Assembly: GCF_004343195.1 (NCBI RefSeq)
Contig: NZ_SMCR01000001.1
Location: forward strand, 558,001 to 622,000
Source: Biostraticola tofi
Lineage (GTDB): Bacteria; Pseudomonadota; Gammaproteobacteria; Enterobacterales; Enterobacteriaceae
Direction: 5' to 3'
DNA length: 64,000 nt
The notes under the pieces were generated by a model. That model saw only the letters and a list, made by a program, of their open reading frames with translations. It ran no database searches and was not told the origin of the DNA. Shown piece after piece: positions 1-8,375 of this stretch; the stretch's first letter is position 1; each line of letters opens with the position of its first letter. The translations under genes and the position numbers were made by a program.

Positions 1-373
1 CGTTCTCCCGGGTAGCCGCCGCGTTCTCCTGCATCGGGAACAGCTTGAACTTCATCCTGCGCGCCGAACCCTCCTGCCCTTCCTGCTCCTCAAGCGCGAA
101 AGGTACCGCCTGGCCATCGCTGCCGAATACCCGTACATCGCGCAGATCCGGCCAGGCGGTCTGCTGGTAGATGGCCTCCGGCAGCAGCAGGCGATAAAAG
201 GGGTCATCGCCTTCAACGCGGATGTCCTGACCATAGGCGAAATCCTGCGGCCCCAGCAATTCCGCCGAGTCTGCCGCACCGGTAGCGAACGACGTCACGG
301 CTAAGAGCAACGTGGCGGACAGCAGCGCGCCTATCAACGCCGGACGCCGGTAATTGTTCGGTCTTTTATCCAT
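1..373 (-). CDS. DUF3999 family protein, N-terminal part (cut by window edge)
   Basis: This is the first 124 residues of an exported protein of unknown biochemical role; the rest lies outside the window. Translating the minus strand from the ATG at 373 gives an N-terminus with a basic start, a hydrophobic stretch (ALIGALLSATLLLAV) and a likely cleavage region, so a signal peptide. The mature part then has the DUF3999 pattern of Phe-Tyr-Arg-Leu followed by a DVRVFGSDGQAVPFAL-type segment. The ATG overlaps the TAA of the upstream DUF2339 gene by one base (TAATG), so the two are translationally coupled. DUF2339 and DUF3999 genes are commonly found as a pair in proteobacteria. The family assignment comes from memory of the motif, and no function can be given. 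Confidence 0.75.
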   Translation of the reverse strand, partial: MDKRPNNYRRPALIGALLSATLLLAVTSFATGAADSAELLGPQDFAYGQDIRVEGDDPFYRLLLPEAIYQQTAWPDLRDVRVFGSDGQAVPFALEEQEGQEGSARRMKFKLFPMQENAAATREN

Positions 374-3258
374 TATTGCGGCTCCTTGCCGTTGGTTTGC
401 CTGGGCGGCAGCGGTACAAAATAGCCAATCAACAGCACCAGTACCGCCACCCCCAGGAAGGCGATTGCCCGGCCCAGTCCACCGCCGGAGGCACTGTCGA
501 TAATAAAGAGTTTCACGATCGTCACAGCGAGAATGCCGATGCCGCAGAACCATAGCGGGCGCGACCCGCGCCGATTGGCAAACAGCATGGCAAGCAAGGC
601 CGACAGGGTCCACACCAGCGCAAAGGTGGTCTGTACCAGCCTGGAAGCCCATAACGGTTCGGCTGACCAGGCAAGCTCGCCGTACCAGGCCAGGCCGCGC
701 AGCAGCACGCCATTCAGCCACCAGGCCAGCAGCACCGCCAGCAGGATGCCCGCCTTGGGCAGCAGTAGCTGCTGTATCCTCGGACCCAGGTTTCGCAGCC
801 ACACATACAGGGTCATCAGCATCAGCAGCGCCCCCTCTTCCAACGGGTTGATGATGGGCAGATAACGCCATCGGTACAGTTGTCCATCCAGCAGGTTACC
901 GGCTGCGAGCAGCCACAGCAGACCCGGCAGCAGCGGTAATAATCCGGCCTGCCAGTATAGTTGCGGGTGTCGTGTAAGCGGCCAGCGTCCGCTGTTGTCC
1001 AGCCATTTCACTGCCAGCACCGGCAGCGACAGGCCAACGGCCAAAGCGGCAAACTGCCACGCGGTATTGCCCCAGGGCAGGTCAGCCACCTGCCAGACCA
1101 GTTCAATAGCGATAAGCATCAGCACCAGCCAGAACCCCGCCAGGTGCAGCGCCTGCCCCAACCCCGATGGATAACGGTGGTCGGCTAACACCGGTAGCCG
1201 GGATTCTTCGCGCTTAAGGATAACCATGCCGGAAACCAGAGCCAGCGGCCAGGCCAGCGCCCAGTACCCCGCCGATAGCGGATGCCCACTTTGCAGCCAT
1301 TGCAGTGCGGCCAGCGCCACCGCCACCGGCCACAGCAGCCAGCTGGCCTGGCGCAGCAACAGCCATTGCAGTCGGCTGCCCAGCAACAGCCATAGCCAGA
1401 CCGACAGGGTCATCAGCAGCAGCATCAGCATGGCGCCGGCTGAATTCAGCCCCAGCAGATCCCGGGCGACGCCCGCCAGGGTCCATAGCCAGAACACCAG
1501 CGACAGCCCGAGGAATCCTTGGCTGAACATCGGTTGCAGCCGAGGGGATTTATCCCCCTGGCGATGCCAGAGCACGCCGGCCGCCATCAGCGCCGCTGAC
1601 ACCAGAACGAATACCGTGGTAAATGAGACGAAGGTCATTCCAAGCGTCCAGGCCCGTACCGCCGCCCCGGCCCCCAGCAGCATCACCGCGGTGCCGCTCC
1701 ACCACAGGCGACGTTGGTCCTGGTTAAGGCCCAGCCATACCATGGCCAGCCCTTCCAAGGTCCAGGCCATGGCGGTCCAGCGGGCCGACAGCGCCAGCGG
1801 GATGGCCAGGGTCGCAAAGGCCACGCCCAGCACCAGCCCGGACAGGCTCAGCATCCGCCCCATGCCCGGCCAGCGGGTAAAAGCGATGCGGGCCGCCAGT
1901 AAATAGAACAGGCCAAAACCGAGCGCGGAAAACGCCGGCCCGAATTCCCAGTGCCGGGTCAGCGCATACTGATAACCAAAGCCTAGCAGCGGCGCGCCAA
2001 ACAGTAGCGAGCCATCGACCGCCCACTGGCCCTTGATAAGATTCCTGGCGCCGAACATCACGCTTAACAGCCCGAACAGCAGAATATTGGCAAGCAAAAA
2101 CAGCTCACTGCTGACAAACAGCGCCGGCTGGTAATGCTGGTAACCCCAGAGTCCGCCAATGCCAAATGTGAAAACAAATCCCAGCAGGTTAAGCTGTCGC
2201 CAGGATTGCCAACGGCTGACCGCCAGGATCCCCGCCGACAGCAGCAGGTAATAGCTGAACAGCGCCAGGTGATTGCCGCTGCCGGTAGACAGCAGCAACG
2301 GCGCCAGATAACCGCCCAGGCTTGCCAGCATCGCCAGACTCAGCGATGACTGCAGCACCGCCAGACCGACGCTTGCCGCACATATCACCAGCATCAGGCC
2401 GAACGCCAGGGTGAAGGGTAACTGGTGATACAGTTTAAAGGCGCCAAACACCGTAATGTAGAAAGCGCCCACTGCGCCGCCCTGGACGATGAGGGCGAAA
2501 ATCGGTTGTTTCAGCCGCAAGCGCCAGCCGAATGCCAGCAAACCGAGGCTTATCACTGCCGCGCCCAGCAGGCGCATTTCGATCGTCAGGATGCCACGTT
2601 CGACGCTCTCACGCAGCAGATAGGCCAGTCCGAAAAACAACAGGATAATGCCCAGCTTGGCCAGCGGATTGCCGCGCATAAACCAGGAAACCAGCCCGGC
2701 GAACAGCTGCTCACCCCGATTATTTACCCGCCCGCCGCCTCGCTGGCCGGCAGCGCCCTGCCCCCCCTCGGCGCTGGCGGCCCTGCCGGCCCTTTTGCCG
2801 AATACCGATTTAACGGCCGTTTGCCAGGGATCGTCGCTCCGACCGTCAGGCGCTTCGCCTTCGATGCCAGCATGGGCACTGGAGCTGCTGCTGGAACTGG
2901 ACATTGAACGGCGGCTGGATGTGACCGGGATAGCGTGATGAGCATCATTATCATCAGCCAATGGGACCCGCTCTACCTGGGATGCAGGCGTCAGGCTGGC
3001 GGCCCGGGAGGCGGGAGAGTCAGCGGGAGCGGTGGTAGCACTAACCGATGGCTCATCAATCAGACCCGGCGATCGCGGGTTAACCGCCGTCTGGGCAGCT
3101 CCCACTCCCTGCCGCCGCAGCGCTTCCAGCTCCAGGGTAAGCGTGCGTATTCGGTCATCCGTGGTACGCAAGCGGAAAAATATCCGCACTATCAGCAACG
3201 GCACAATGAAGGCGACGAACAGCACCAGGCCCGCCGCTATTATCCATATTTCATCCAT
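373..3258 (-). CDS. DUF2339 multi-pass inner-membrane protein
   Basis: A 961-residue integral membrane protein of the DUF2339 family, function unknown. It begins with one membrane segment (residues about 5-27) and a short coiled-coil-like stretch (TTDDRIRTLTLELEALRRQ). A long low-complexity cytoplasmic or periplasmic linker follows, with a run of nine serines near residue 120. From about residue 185 to the C-terminus there are more than 20 predicted hydrophobic helices, many rich in Leu, Trp and Gly. The ATG at 3258 is preceded by GAGGAG at good spacing. The downstream partner is the DUF3999 gene, overlapping by one base. Large size, polytopic architecture and this pairing are typical of the family; a role in cell-envelope or polysaccharide handling is only a guess. 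Confidence 0.85.
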   Translation of the reverse strand: MDEIWIIAAGLVLFVAFIVPLLIVRIFFRLRTTDDRIRTLTLELEALRRQGVGAAQTAVNPRSPGLIDEPSVSATTAPADSPASRAASLTPASQVERVPLADDNDAHHAIPVTSSRRSMSSSSSSSSAHAGIEGEAPDGRSDDPWQTAVKSVFGKRAGRAASAEGGQGAAGQRGGGRVNNRGEQLFAGLVSWFMRGNPLAKLGIILLFFGLAYLLRESVERGILTIEMRLLGAAVISLGLLAFGWRLRLKQPIFALIVQGGAVGAFYITVFGAFKLYHQLPFTLAFGLMLVICAASVGLAVLQSSLSLAMLASLGGYLAPLLLSTGSGNHLALFSYYLLLSAGILAVSRWQSWRQLNLLGFVFTFGIGGLWGYQHYQPALFVSSELFLLANILLFGLLSVMFGARNLIKGQWAVDGSLLFGAPLLGFGYQYALTRHWEFGPAFSALGFGLFYLLAARIAFTRWPGMGRMLSLSGLVLGVAFATLAIPLALSARWTAMAWTLEGLAMVWLGLNQDQRRLWWSGTAVMLLGAGAAVRAWTLGMTFVSFTTVFVLVSAALMAAGVLWHRQGDKSPRLQPMFSQGFLGLSLVFWLWTLAGVARDLLGLNSAGAMLMLLLMTLSVWLWLLLGSRLQWLLLRQASWLLWPVAVALAALQWLQSGHPLSAGYWALAWPLALVSGMVILKREESRLPVLADHRYPSGLGQALHLAGFWLVLMLIAIELVWQVADLPWGNTAWQFAALAVGLSLPVLAVKWLDNSGRWPLTRHPQLYWQAGLLPLLPGLLWLLAAGNLLDGQLYRWRYLPIINPLEEGALLMLMTLYVWLRNLGPRIQQLLLPKAGILLAVLLAWWLNGVLLRGLAWYGELAWSAEPLWASRLVQTTFALVWTLSALLAMLFANRRGSRPLWFCGIGILAVTIVKLFIIDSASGGGLGRAIAFLGVAVLVLLIGYFVPLPPRQTNGKEPQ

Positions 3259-3397
3259 TCACACCGCTCCTCAGAAACCCGCCCAGCAACCCGATAGTCG
3301 CCAAAGTATCCCCCCTTTGGCGGTTGTTACCGTTAGGTTAACCATCCATGGTCTATTAATAGCAGGGTTATGAGTCTTACGGCAAATGTGGGCGCGC

Positions 3398-3475
3398 CAA
3401 TCTGCGATCCGTTGACGGAAGTCATACGGTAAATCAAGGCGGATCAATCTGATATCCGATGACGGCAGTCACCGG
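3398..3475. repeat. imperfect 31-bp direct repeat in intergenic gap
   Basis: Two imperfect copies of a 31-bp sequence beginning CAATCTG lie at about 3398-3428 and 3445-3475, 47 bp apart, in the gap between the DUF2339 gene and the dksA-like gene. They share CAATCTG, ATCCG, TGACGG and AGTCA blocks. Purpose unknown; they could be binding sites or a decayed duplication. Confidence 0.4.
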
Positions 3476-3519
3476 AATAGTGTGCGGGCAATACCGTTAA
3501 AGGGTGCGAAACAGCCGCC

Positions 3520-3942
3520 TCAGGCTTTACGGTACATCGGTTCCCGCTGCTCCTGAGTCATTTTTGCGTCAATACTGCGTTCAGCGGTAGGACGCAGTAA
3601 AAGCCGCGGCAGGCCAATGGGCTCATCGGTTTCGATGCAATAGCCATAGCGACCGGTCTTGATCCTGAGTAGCGCGGCATCGATCTTCGGCAGCAATCGG
3701 CTTTCCCGGTCTATCTGCCTGAACAGCATCCGCAAGTCTTCTTCACGCATCGCTTTATCGGCCTCATCGCCGCTGGCATCGCTGCGGGATATTTCCCCTT
3801 TGAGCTCATCCAGATGCAACAGTACCCGCTGCCGTTCAGACTCAAGACGCAGCTTGAAGAAAGTGAGCTGTTCAGCATTCATGTAATCATCGTCGGGCAT
3901 CGCCAGCAAATCGGCTTCGGCCGGAAGGTGTTTAACCGTCAT
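3520..3942 (-). CDS. DksA/TraR-family protein lacking the zinc-finger cysteines
   Basis: A 140-residue member of the DksA family, which binds in the RNA polymerase secondary channel and modulates initiation together with ppGpp. The coiled-coil region has the family pattern (EQLTFFKLRLESERQRVLLHL then DEADKAMREEDLRM). The C-terminal segment GRYGYCIETDEPIGLPRLL aligns with the DksA zinc-finger region. Of the four zinc cysteines of classical DksA only the first remains (CIET-D instead of CxxC, and SIDAK instead of CIDCK). That form resembles the cysteine-poor DksA proteins seen in alphaproteobacteria and the DksA2 class. I place the start at the ATG at 3942 because AGAGGA sits seven bases upstream and the protein then has family length; a longer frame to 4020 is open but poorly supported. 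An octamer tandem array lies about 130 bp upstream. Confidence 0.85.
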   Translation of the reverse strand: MTVKHLPAEADLLAMPDDDYMNAEQLTFFKLRLESERQRVLLHLDELKGEISRSDASGDEADKAMREEDLRMLFRQIDRESRLLPKIDAALLRIKTGRYGYCIETDEPIGLPRLLLRPTAERSIDAKMTQEQREPMYRKA

Positions 3943-4070
3943 GTTTATTCCTCTGATAACTGACACCAACACAATGTCAGAGTGATGATGAGCAAATAGC
4001 GCTTTTTCATCGAGCACCACAATCGGATTTATCCCGGATGTGTTCCACTGCCCACTCCTTTCTTTTACGT

Positions 4071-4162
4071 CTCTACGCCTCTACGCCTCTACGCCTCTAC
4101 GCCTCTACGCCTCTACGCCTCTACGCCTCTACGCCTCTACGCCTCTACGCCTCTACGCCTCC
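4071..4162. repeat. octamer tandem array, about 11 copies of CTCTACGC
   Basis: A perfect head-to-tail array of an 8-bp unit (CTCTACGC) runs from 4071 to about 4162. A degenerate copy lies just before it (TTTTACGT) and a broken one at the end (CTCCACC). It sits between the divergent dksA-like gene (start 3942, minus) and the purine permease (start 4565, plus), in the promoter/leader side of the dksA-like gene. Arrays like this change copy number by slipped-strand mispairing. Confidence 0.9.
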
Positions 4163-4564
4163 ACCGTATACGATACGTTATAACATATGATACCATTTTT
4201 TGCTTCTGCGGGTAACGGAGAAATGCGCGAGCGGGTGAATTGAAAAGGTGAATATGCAGATAATTCCTATCCGGGTAAGATTTACCGTTCAGGCTTTGAT
4301 AAAGTATGCCCGCCAGGCTGCCGCTGGTTCGGCAGTCACGCTGCCGAGCAATTGCGACAAAATGGTGCAAAAGCCCCAATTTGGGCAAGCTGATGCGTCA
4401 TTTTAGTGCAAGGCAATGATCGATAAATCCCCTTATCGCCGATTGGGAATGCAGGCAGCCCCTCAGCGCCTCAGGGAACCGGCATCGGCCACCGCCGCTG
4501 CCAGGCCCAATAGTGGCATAGCTATTGCTTTGGCAGTGCTGACAACTTCTATGAGACACCTAAC

Positions 4565-5860
4565 ATGTTAGAAAAATTGTTCCAGTTAAAGGCCCATCGT
4601 ACTAACGTGCGCACCGAGATCCTCGCGGGCCTGACCACTTTTTTGGCTATGGCATATATTCTCTTCGTTAACCCGTCCATTCTCAGCGCCACCGGCATGG
4701 ACAAAGAATCGGTATTCGTCGCCACCTGCCTGGCGGCCGCTATCGGTTCAGCCCTGATGGGCTTTATTGCCAACTACCCGATCGCCCTGGCGCCCGGCAT
4801 GGGCCTCAACGCCTTTTTCACCTACACCGTCGTACTGCACATGGGCTATACCTGGCAGATAGCCCTCGGTGCGGTATTCCTTTCGGCGCTTATTTTCTTT
4901 GCCTTGTCGATCTTCAAAATCCGTGAATGGATCATCACCAGCATCCCGCTGCCGCTGCGATCCGGCATTGCCGCCGGCATCGGCCTGTTCCTGGCAATCA
5001 TCGCCCTGGAAGGGGCGGGCGTGGTCGTCGCAAACCCGGCTACCCTGGTAGGCCTGGGCGACTTGACCAAGCCTGGCCCGCTGCTGGCCATGCTGGGTTT
5101 CATCGTCATCGTGGTACTGGAAGCGCGTCGGGTCACCGGAGCGGTATTGATTGGCATCCTGGCCATTACGCTGCTCTCGATACTGCTGGGGATTTCGCCG
5201 TTTGCCGGTGTTGTCTCCATGCCGCCATCGATAGCGCCGACCTTCATGCAACTGGATATCCGCGGCGCGCTGGATGTATCGCTTATCAGCGTCATCTTCG
5301 CCTTCCTGTTTGTCGACGTATTCGACAACTCCGGCACCCTGATTGGCGTCACCAAACGCGCCGGCCTGGCTGATGAACAAGGCAATATCCCCAAAATGGG
5401 CAAAGCCCTCATCGCCGACAGCGCCGCAGCCCTGTTTGGCTCCCTCCTCGGCACCTCCACCACCACCAGCTACATCGAGTCCGCGGCAGGCGTCAGCGCC
5501 GGTGGCCGTACCGGCCTTACCGCCATCGTGGTCGGCATCCTGTTTCTGGCCAGCCTGTTCTTCGCCCCTCTGGCGTCCAGCGTCCCGGCCTTCGCCACCG
5601 CACCGGCCCTGCTGTTTATCGCCGTGCTGATGACCTCTGGCCTGGCTGAAATCGACTGGAAAGACATTACCGTCGCCGCCCCGGTCACCGTCACCGCCCT
5701 CACCATGCCGCTGACCTACTCCATCGCCAACGGCATCGCCTTCGGCTTTATCACCTGGACCCTGGTCAAACTTCTCAGCGGCCGCTTCCGCGATTTGAAC
5801 GCAGCCCTGGTGATCCTCTCTATCCTGTTTGTCATCAAACTCGGCTGGCTCAGCGCTTAA
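4565..5860 (+). CDS. NCS2/AzgA-type purine (adenine/guanine/hypoxanthine) permease
   Basis: A 431-residue inner-membrane nucleobase permease of the AzgA-like branch of NCS2. Family signatures include TEILAGLTTFLAMAYI near residue 20, APGMGLNAFFTY around residue 80, FVDVFDNSGTLIGVT around 250 and the GTSTTTSYIES motif around 300; about 12-14 membrane segments are evident. Known relatives in E. coli (AdeP/PurP, GhxP/GhxQ) take up adenine or guanine/hypoxanthine with protons. Substrate cannot be fixed from sequence by eye, although overall it is closer to the AdeP-like branch and to Pseudomonas permeases that begin MLEKLF. The ATG follows a weak ribosome site. It appears to be a single-gene transcript, with a perfect hairpin downstream of the stop. 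Confidence 0.88.
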   Translation: MLEKLFQLKAHRTNVRTEILAGLTTFLAMAYILFVNPSILSATGMDKESVFVATCLAAAIGSALMGFIANYPIALAPGMGLNAFFTYTVVLHMGYTWQIALGAVFLSALIFFALSIFKIREWIITSIPLPLRSGIAAGIGLFLAIIALEGAGVVVANPATLVGLGDLTKPGPLLAMLGFIVIVVLEARRVTGAVLIGILAITLLSILLGISPFAGVVSMPPSIAPTFMQLDIRGALDVSLISVIFAFLFVDVFDNSGTLIGVTKRAGLADEQGNIPKMGKALIADSAAALFGSLLGTSTTTSYIESAAGVSAGGRTGLTAIVVGILFLASLFFAPLASSVPAFATAPALLFIAVLMTSGLAEIDWKDITVAAPVTVTALTMPLTYSIANGIAFGFITWTLVKLLSGRFRDLNAALVILSILFVIKLGWLSA

Positions 5861-5878
5861 CCCTCTATCGCCGCCGTT

Positions 5879-5902
5879 CTATCGCAGCCCCGGCTGCGAT
5901 AG
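5879..5902 (+). terminator. perfect 11-bp inverted repeat after purine permease gene
   Basis: CTATCGCAGCC and GGCTGCGATAG are separated by two bases, giving a perfect 11-bp GC-rich stem 18 bp after the permease stop. There is no T-tract on either side, so it may act as a transcript-stabilising hairpin or a weak terminator between convergent genes rather than a classical intrinsic terminator. Confidence 0.45.
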
Positions 5903-5928
5903 CTGCGCTGCCAAAGCAGCCACAGTCC

Positions 5929-6420
5929 TCACAACATTTTGGTCATTGCAGCGCAGGCCAGCGAGAATCCTGCTGGATGATGCCAGGTGTCCATTTTCAT
6001 TATTTTATAATCCAACGCCTGGTAGAAAGGAATGGCATTAAGCGAAGACAGTAACGACAAATTTATGCTTCCCGCAGCAGAGGCCTGTCGTTCCAGATAG
6101 ATCATAAGCAACCTGCCAATGCCATGTCGTTGAAAACGTGGATCCACAAAACAGCCATCTACCGCGTTTTTACCCTTATCCATAAAAGCAAATCCAATAG
6201 CCTTATCGTCAATGCTATACATGAGAGCGCCGGCCGTTAACAATTGAACTTCAAACGACGCGGGCTGGGTGGTATAAGCCCAGGCATTGGTGTCTTCCTC
6301 GGTATAGTCTGCAGAGCACGATGACAGGATGGCTTCAGTTCGGATATGCCAAAGTGCTGTCAGATCGGCTTTTTTGACCTGCCTAAATGCAGCACTGCTG
6401 ACAATTTTAGCGTTTTTCAT
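5929..6420 (-). CDS. GNAT-family N-acetyltransferase
   Basis: A 163-residue GNAT acetyltransferase, expected to transfer an acetyl group from acetyl-CoA to an unknown small molecule or protein amine. The acetyl-CoA pyrophosphate-binding motif A is visible as VDPRFQRHGIGRLLM around residues 92-106 (Q/R-x-x-G-x-G). The C-terminal NAIPFYQALDYKIMKMDTW is the usual motif B region. The ATG at 6420 follows AAGGT at six bases. The base composition is more AT-rich than the permease next door, which fits with the accessory patch that follows. It converges with the permease gene and is divergent from the 830-bp AT-rich gap on its other side. Substrate unknown. Confidence 0.82.
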   Translation of the reverse strand: MKNAKIVSSAAFRQVKKADLTALWHIRTEAILSSCSADYTEEDTNAWAYTTQPASFEVQLLTAGALMYSIDDKAIGFAFMDKGKNAVDGCFVDPRFQRHGIGRLLMIYLERQASAAGSINLSLLSSLNAIPFYQALDYKIMKMDTWHHPAGFSLACAAMTKML

Positions 6421-7251
6421 AAAGTACCTTAAATGTCATTTTTCGAGTTTGAAACTTCATTAGCGCGTAGTCGATGGCGCGATGGCTATTTATTTCATTG
6501 ATTAATATGAATTTATAGACTCATGCGTTAACGAGTGGACCAGAGCCGCCAACGCTTTAATTAAATAATAGTTGCGTTTCATGAAGGCATAGAGAAATTC
6601 TTATATCGTTAAATATTCAAGTGACTCATTAGCGTAGTTTTTCTGGACGTAGTTATCCCGCATAATTTTTGATTTCAGTAAATGTCCCCGCTCTTCTAAA
6701 ATATTTCAGATAGTGCGTTATTTTCGATGTTACTGGCTTAACCAATTTTCCTAACGTAATATATACGTACAGGGTTTTCGGCAACATATATATCGCAGTA
6801 GGAATGGGGTAATTTAATTCTCGCAGTTCTAAACTGTTTTGATAGGAATATCCTTTGTTGAAACCGGTTCACTTTCATTATTAATGAATAGCTAACCAAC
6901 TAAAATCGGAACATTGCAAGATAAACATCCACATTAACACAAAGATTTTTTCAACTTAAAAAATATTACTAAAATTAGTCGTTATCATATTTAAAACTAG
7001 GGTAATCAATTAATCTTCAAGCGTGCTTTCGTTATATAAAAACCACTGAGACATCGGAGAATACGATTATTTACCGAATAATAAATGGCCTATTACACAT
7101 CTTGACAAAAAGATTGAGGTGTGGTTTATCACTACTATGGCCAATCAATGTTAATATTCGACATAACCCTCCTTAGCATTATAGTGTTAACGCACTAATA
7201 AAATAAACTAAGGTTAGCTATATCTTGAACTATTAACAGAGGTAATCCAAT
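6421..7251. other. 830-bp AT-rich intergenic region, no gene seen
   Basis: This stretch has no convincing ORF on either strand and is much more AT-rich than its flanks. It lies between two divergently oriented GNAT genes. Only one promoter-like element near its right end can be supported. It may be a regulatory region, or a decayed insertion that brought in the accessory genes to the right. Confidence 0.6.
7102..7130 (+). promoter_or_regulatory. candidate sigma-70 promoter for GNAT-PAS/LuxR-permease genes
   Basis: A perfect -35 hexamer TTGACA at 7102-7107 is followed after 17 bp by TTTATC at 7125-7130, which matches the -10 consensus at several positions. Transcription would start near 7137, leaving a leader of about 115 nt before the GNAT gene at 7252. 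This is prediction from hexamers only. Confidence 0.4.
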
Positions 7252-7686
7252 ATGGATGTAAATATTACTGATAATCCCACTCTTGAAGAAAAAAATGAAA
7301 TTATCGATGAACTTTGGAAACATAACCAGATTTTTCACCCAGTCGATATAAACACGTTTATAGTAAGTTTAACCAACAGTAATGAAAAAATTATTGCTGG
7401 TCTAATTGCTCAAACCTGGTGGGGGGCCCTTGATATAAAATATCTGTGGGTAAATGAAAGCTACAGGTATAAAGGTTACGGAAGTCAAATGATGAATGCG
7501 GCCGAGGTCGAGGCCGAAGATCGAGGGTGTCACATGGCTTATGTTGATACTTTTGATTTCCAGGCAAAGCAATTCTATGAAAAACTTGGATATAGTGAAT
7601 ATGGTTCACTGGGTGGTTTCGCACGCAAATTCAAGCGCCATTATCTGGCTAAAGTCTTTACCAAGGCCCGGGATAAGCATGGATAA
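7252..7686 (+). CDS. GNAT-family N-acetyltransferase (acetyltransferase of an accessory cassette)
   Basis: A 144-residue single-domain GNAT protein. Motif A is ESYRYKGYGSQMMNAAE (residues about 68-84, R-x-x-G-x-G/S), and motif B is AYVDTFDFQAKQFYEKLGYSEYG, the classical 'aromatic-x-x-x-LGY' end of a small-molecule acetyltransferase. The ATG at 7252 has AGAGGT upstream. The stop codon overlaps the next gene, a PAS-LuxR regulator, by eight bases (7679-7686), so the two are co-translated. The gene is AT-rich compared with chromosomal neighbours. The overlap suggests that the acetyltransferase and regulator act in one pathway, but the substrate is unknown. It shares little sequence with the GNAT gene at 5929-6420. 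Confidence 0.85.
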   Translation: MDVNITDNPTLEEKNEIIDELWKHNQIFHPVDINTFIVSLTNSNEKIIAGLIAQTWWGALDIKYLWVNESYRYKGYGSQMMNAAEVEAEDRGCHMAYVDTFDFQAKQFYEKLGYSEYGSLGGFARKFKRHYLAKVFTKARDKHG

Positions 7687-8365
7687 CATTTTAAATAATC
7701 AAAATGTAGTATCAACAATGATTTCAATCATAGAGAATCTTAATGAGCCTTGGGGGATAAAAGATGCGGCTTCCCGACATGTTTATATGAATAACGCGGC
7801 TCGTTTATATACCAGCACCCCGCAAAACTTCGCTATTGAAGGCAAGTCTGACCGTGATTTCCCGGCCGCCTGGTCAGAACTGGCTGCAGGTTTTATAGAG
7901 CACGATAAACTGGCAGAGCAAGCAGATAAATCCGTTTCAGTTATTGAAACTGATTTCTGGTATGGAAAAAACGAACTGCAACCCTACCTCAGTGAAAAGA
8001 TACCGCTCAAAACCTTCACAGGTGATTGCATGGGAACATTATGGAATGCCCGAGAGATTCGGCTGCTCTCGCCAATGGTGTGCATTGGACGAAAAAAATC
8101 CAGCATTTTGCATACCCGAACCGACCTCAAGATTTTCACCAAGTGTGAATTGGACGTCATTTTTTTAATGTTGAAAAGGTTGAGCAGTAAAGAGATATCC
8201 AAACTTCTGGAAAAGTCGGTTAATACCATTACCAATAGAATAAGCATCATATACCAGAAAGCGGATGTACATTCCATTATTCAACTTGAGGAATACTGCA
8301 AGACCAACAATTTGGATAATTACATTCCCCCTTCACTGCTTAATAAAGGCATTAGTTTTATCTGA
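7679..8365 (+). CDS. PAS-like sensor / LuxR-type helix-turn-helix regulator
   Basis: A predicted 228-residue transcription factor. Residues about 15-75 (EPWGIKDAASRHVYMNNAAR, then FAIEGKSDRDFP) match the PAS-like ligand domain seen in enterobacterial LuxR-type regulators. Residues about 150-200 (FTKCELDVIFLMLKRLSSKEISKLL followed by SVNTITNRISIIYQKADV) are the GerE/LuxR DNA-binding fold. I take the ATG at 7679, inside the end of the preceding GNAT gene; a longer open frame from 7496 would run almost wholly inside that gene and is not credible. The stop is 10 bp before the NCS1 permease start. The natural reading is a local regulator of the permease and acetyltransferase, with an unknown signal. 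Confidence 0.8.
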   Translation: MDNILNNQNVVSTMISIIENLNEPWGIKDAASRHVYMNNAARLYTSTPQNFAIEGKSDRDFPAAWSELAAGFIEHDKLAEQADKSVSVIETDFWYGKNELQPYLSEKIPLKTFTGDCMGTLWNAREIRLLSPMVCIGRKKSSILHTRTDLKIFTKCELDVIFLMLKRLSSKEISKLLEKSVNTITNRISIIYQKADVHSIIQLEEYCKTNNLDNYIPPSLLNKGISFI

Positions 8366-8375
8366 GAACAATCAC

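Noticed and set aside
7496-7678. upstream extension of the PAS-LuxR reading frame into the GNAT gene
   Set aside because: The frame would overlap almost 190 bases of a clear GNAT gene and adds no PAS sequence; the ATG at 7679 fits the domain start.
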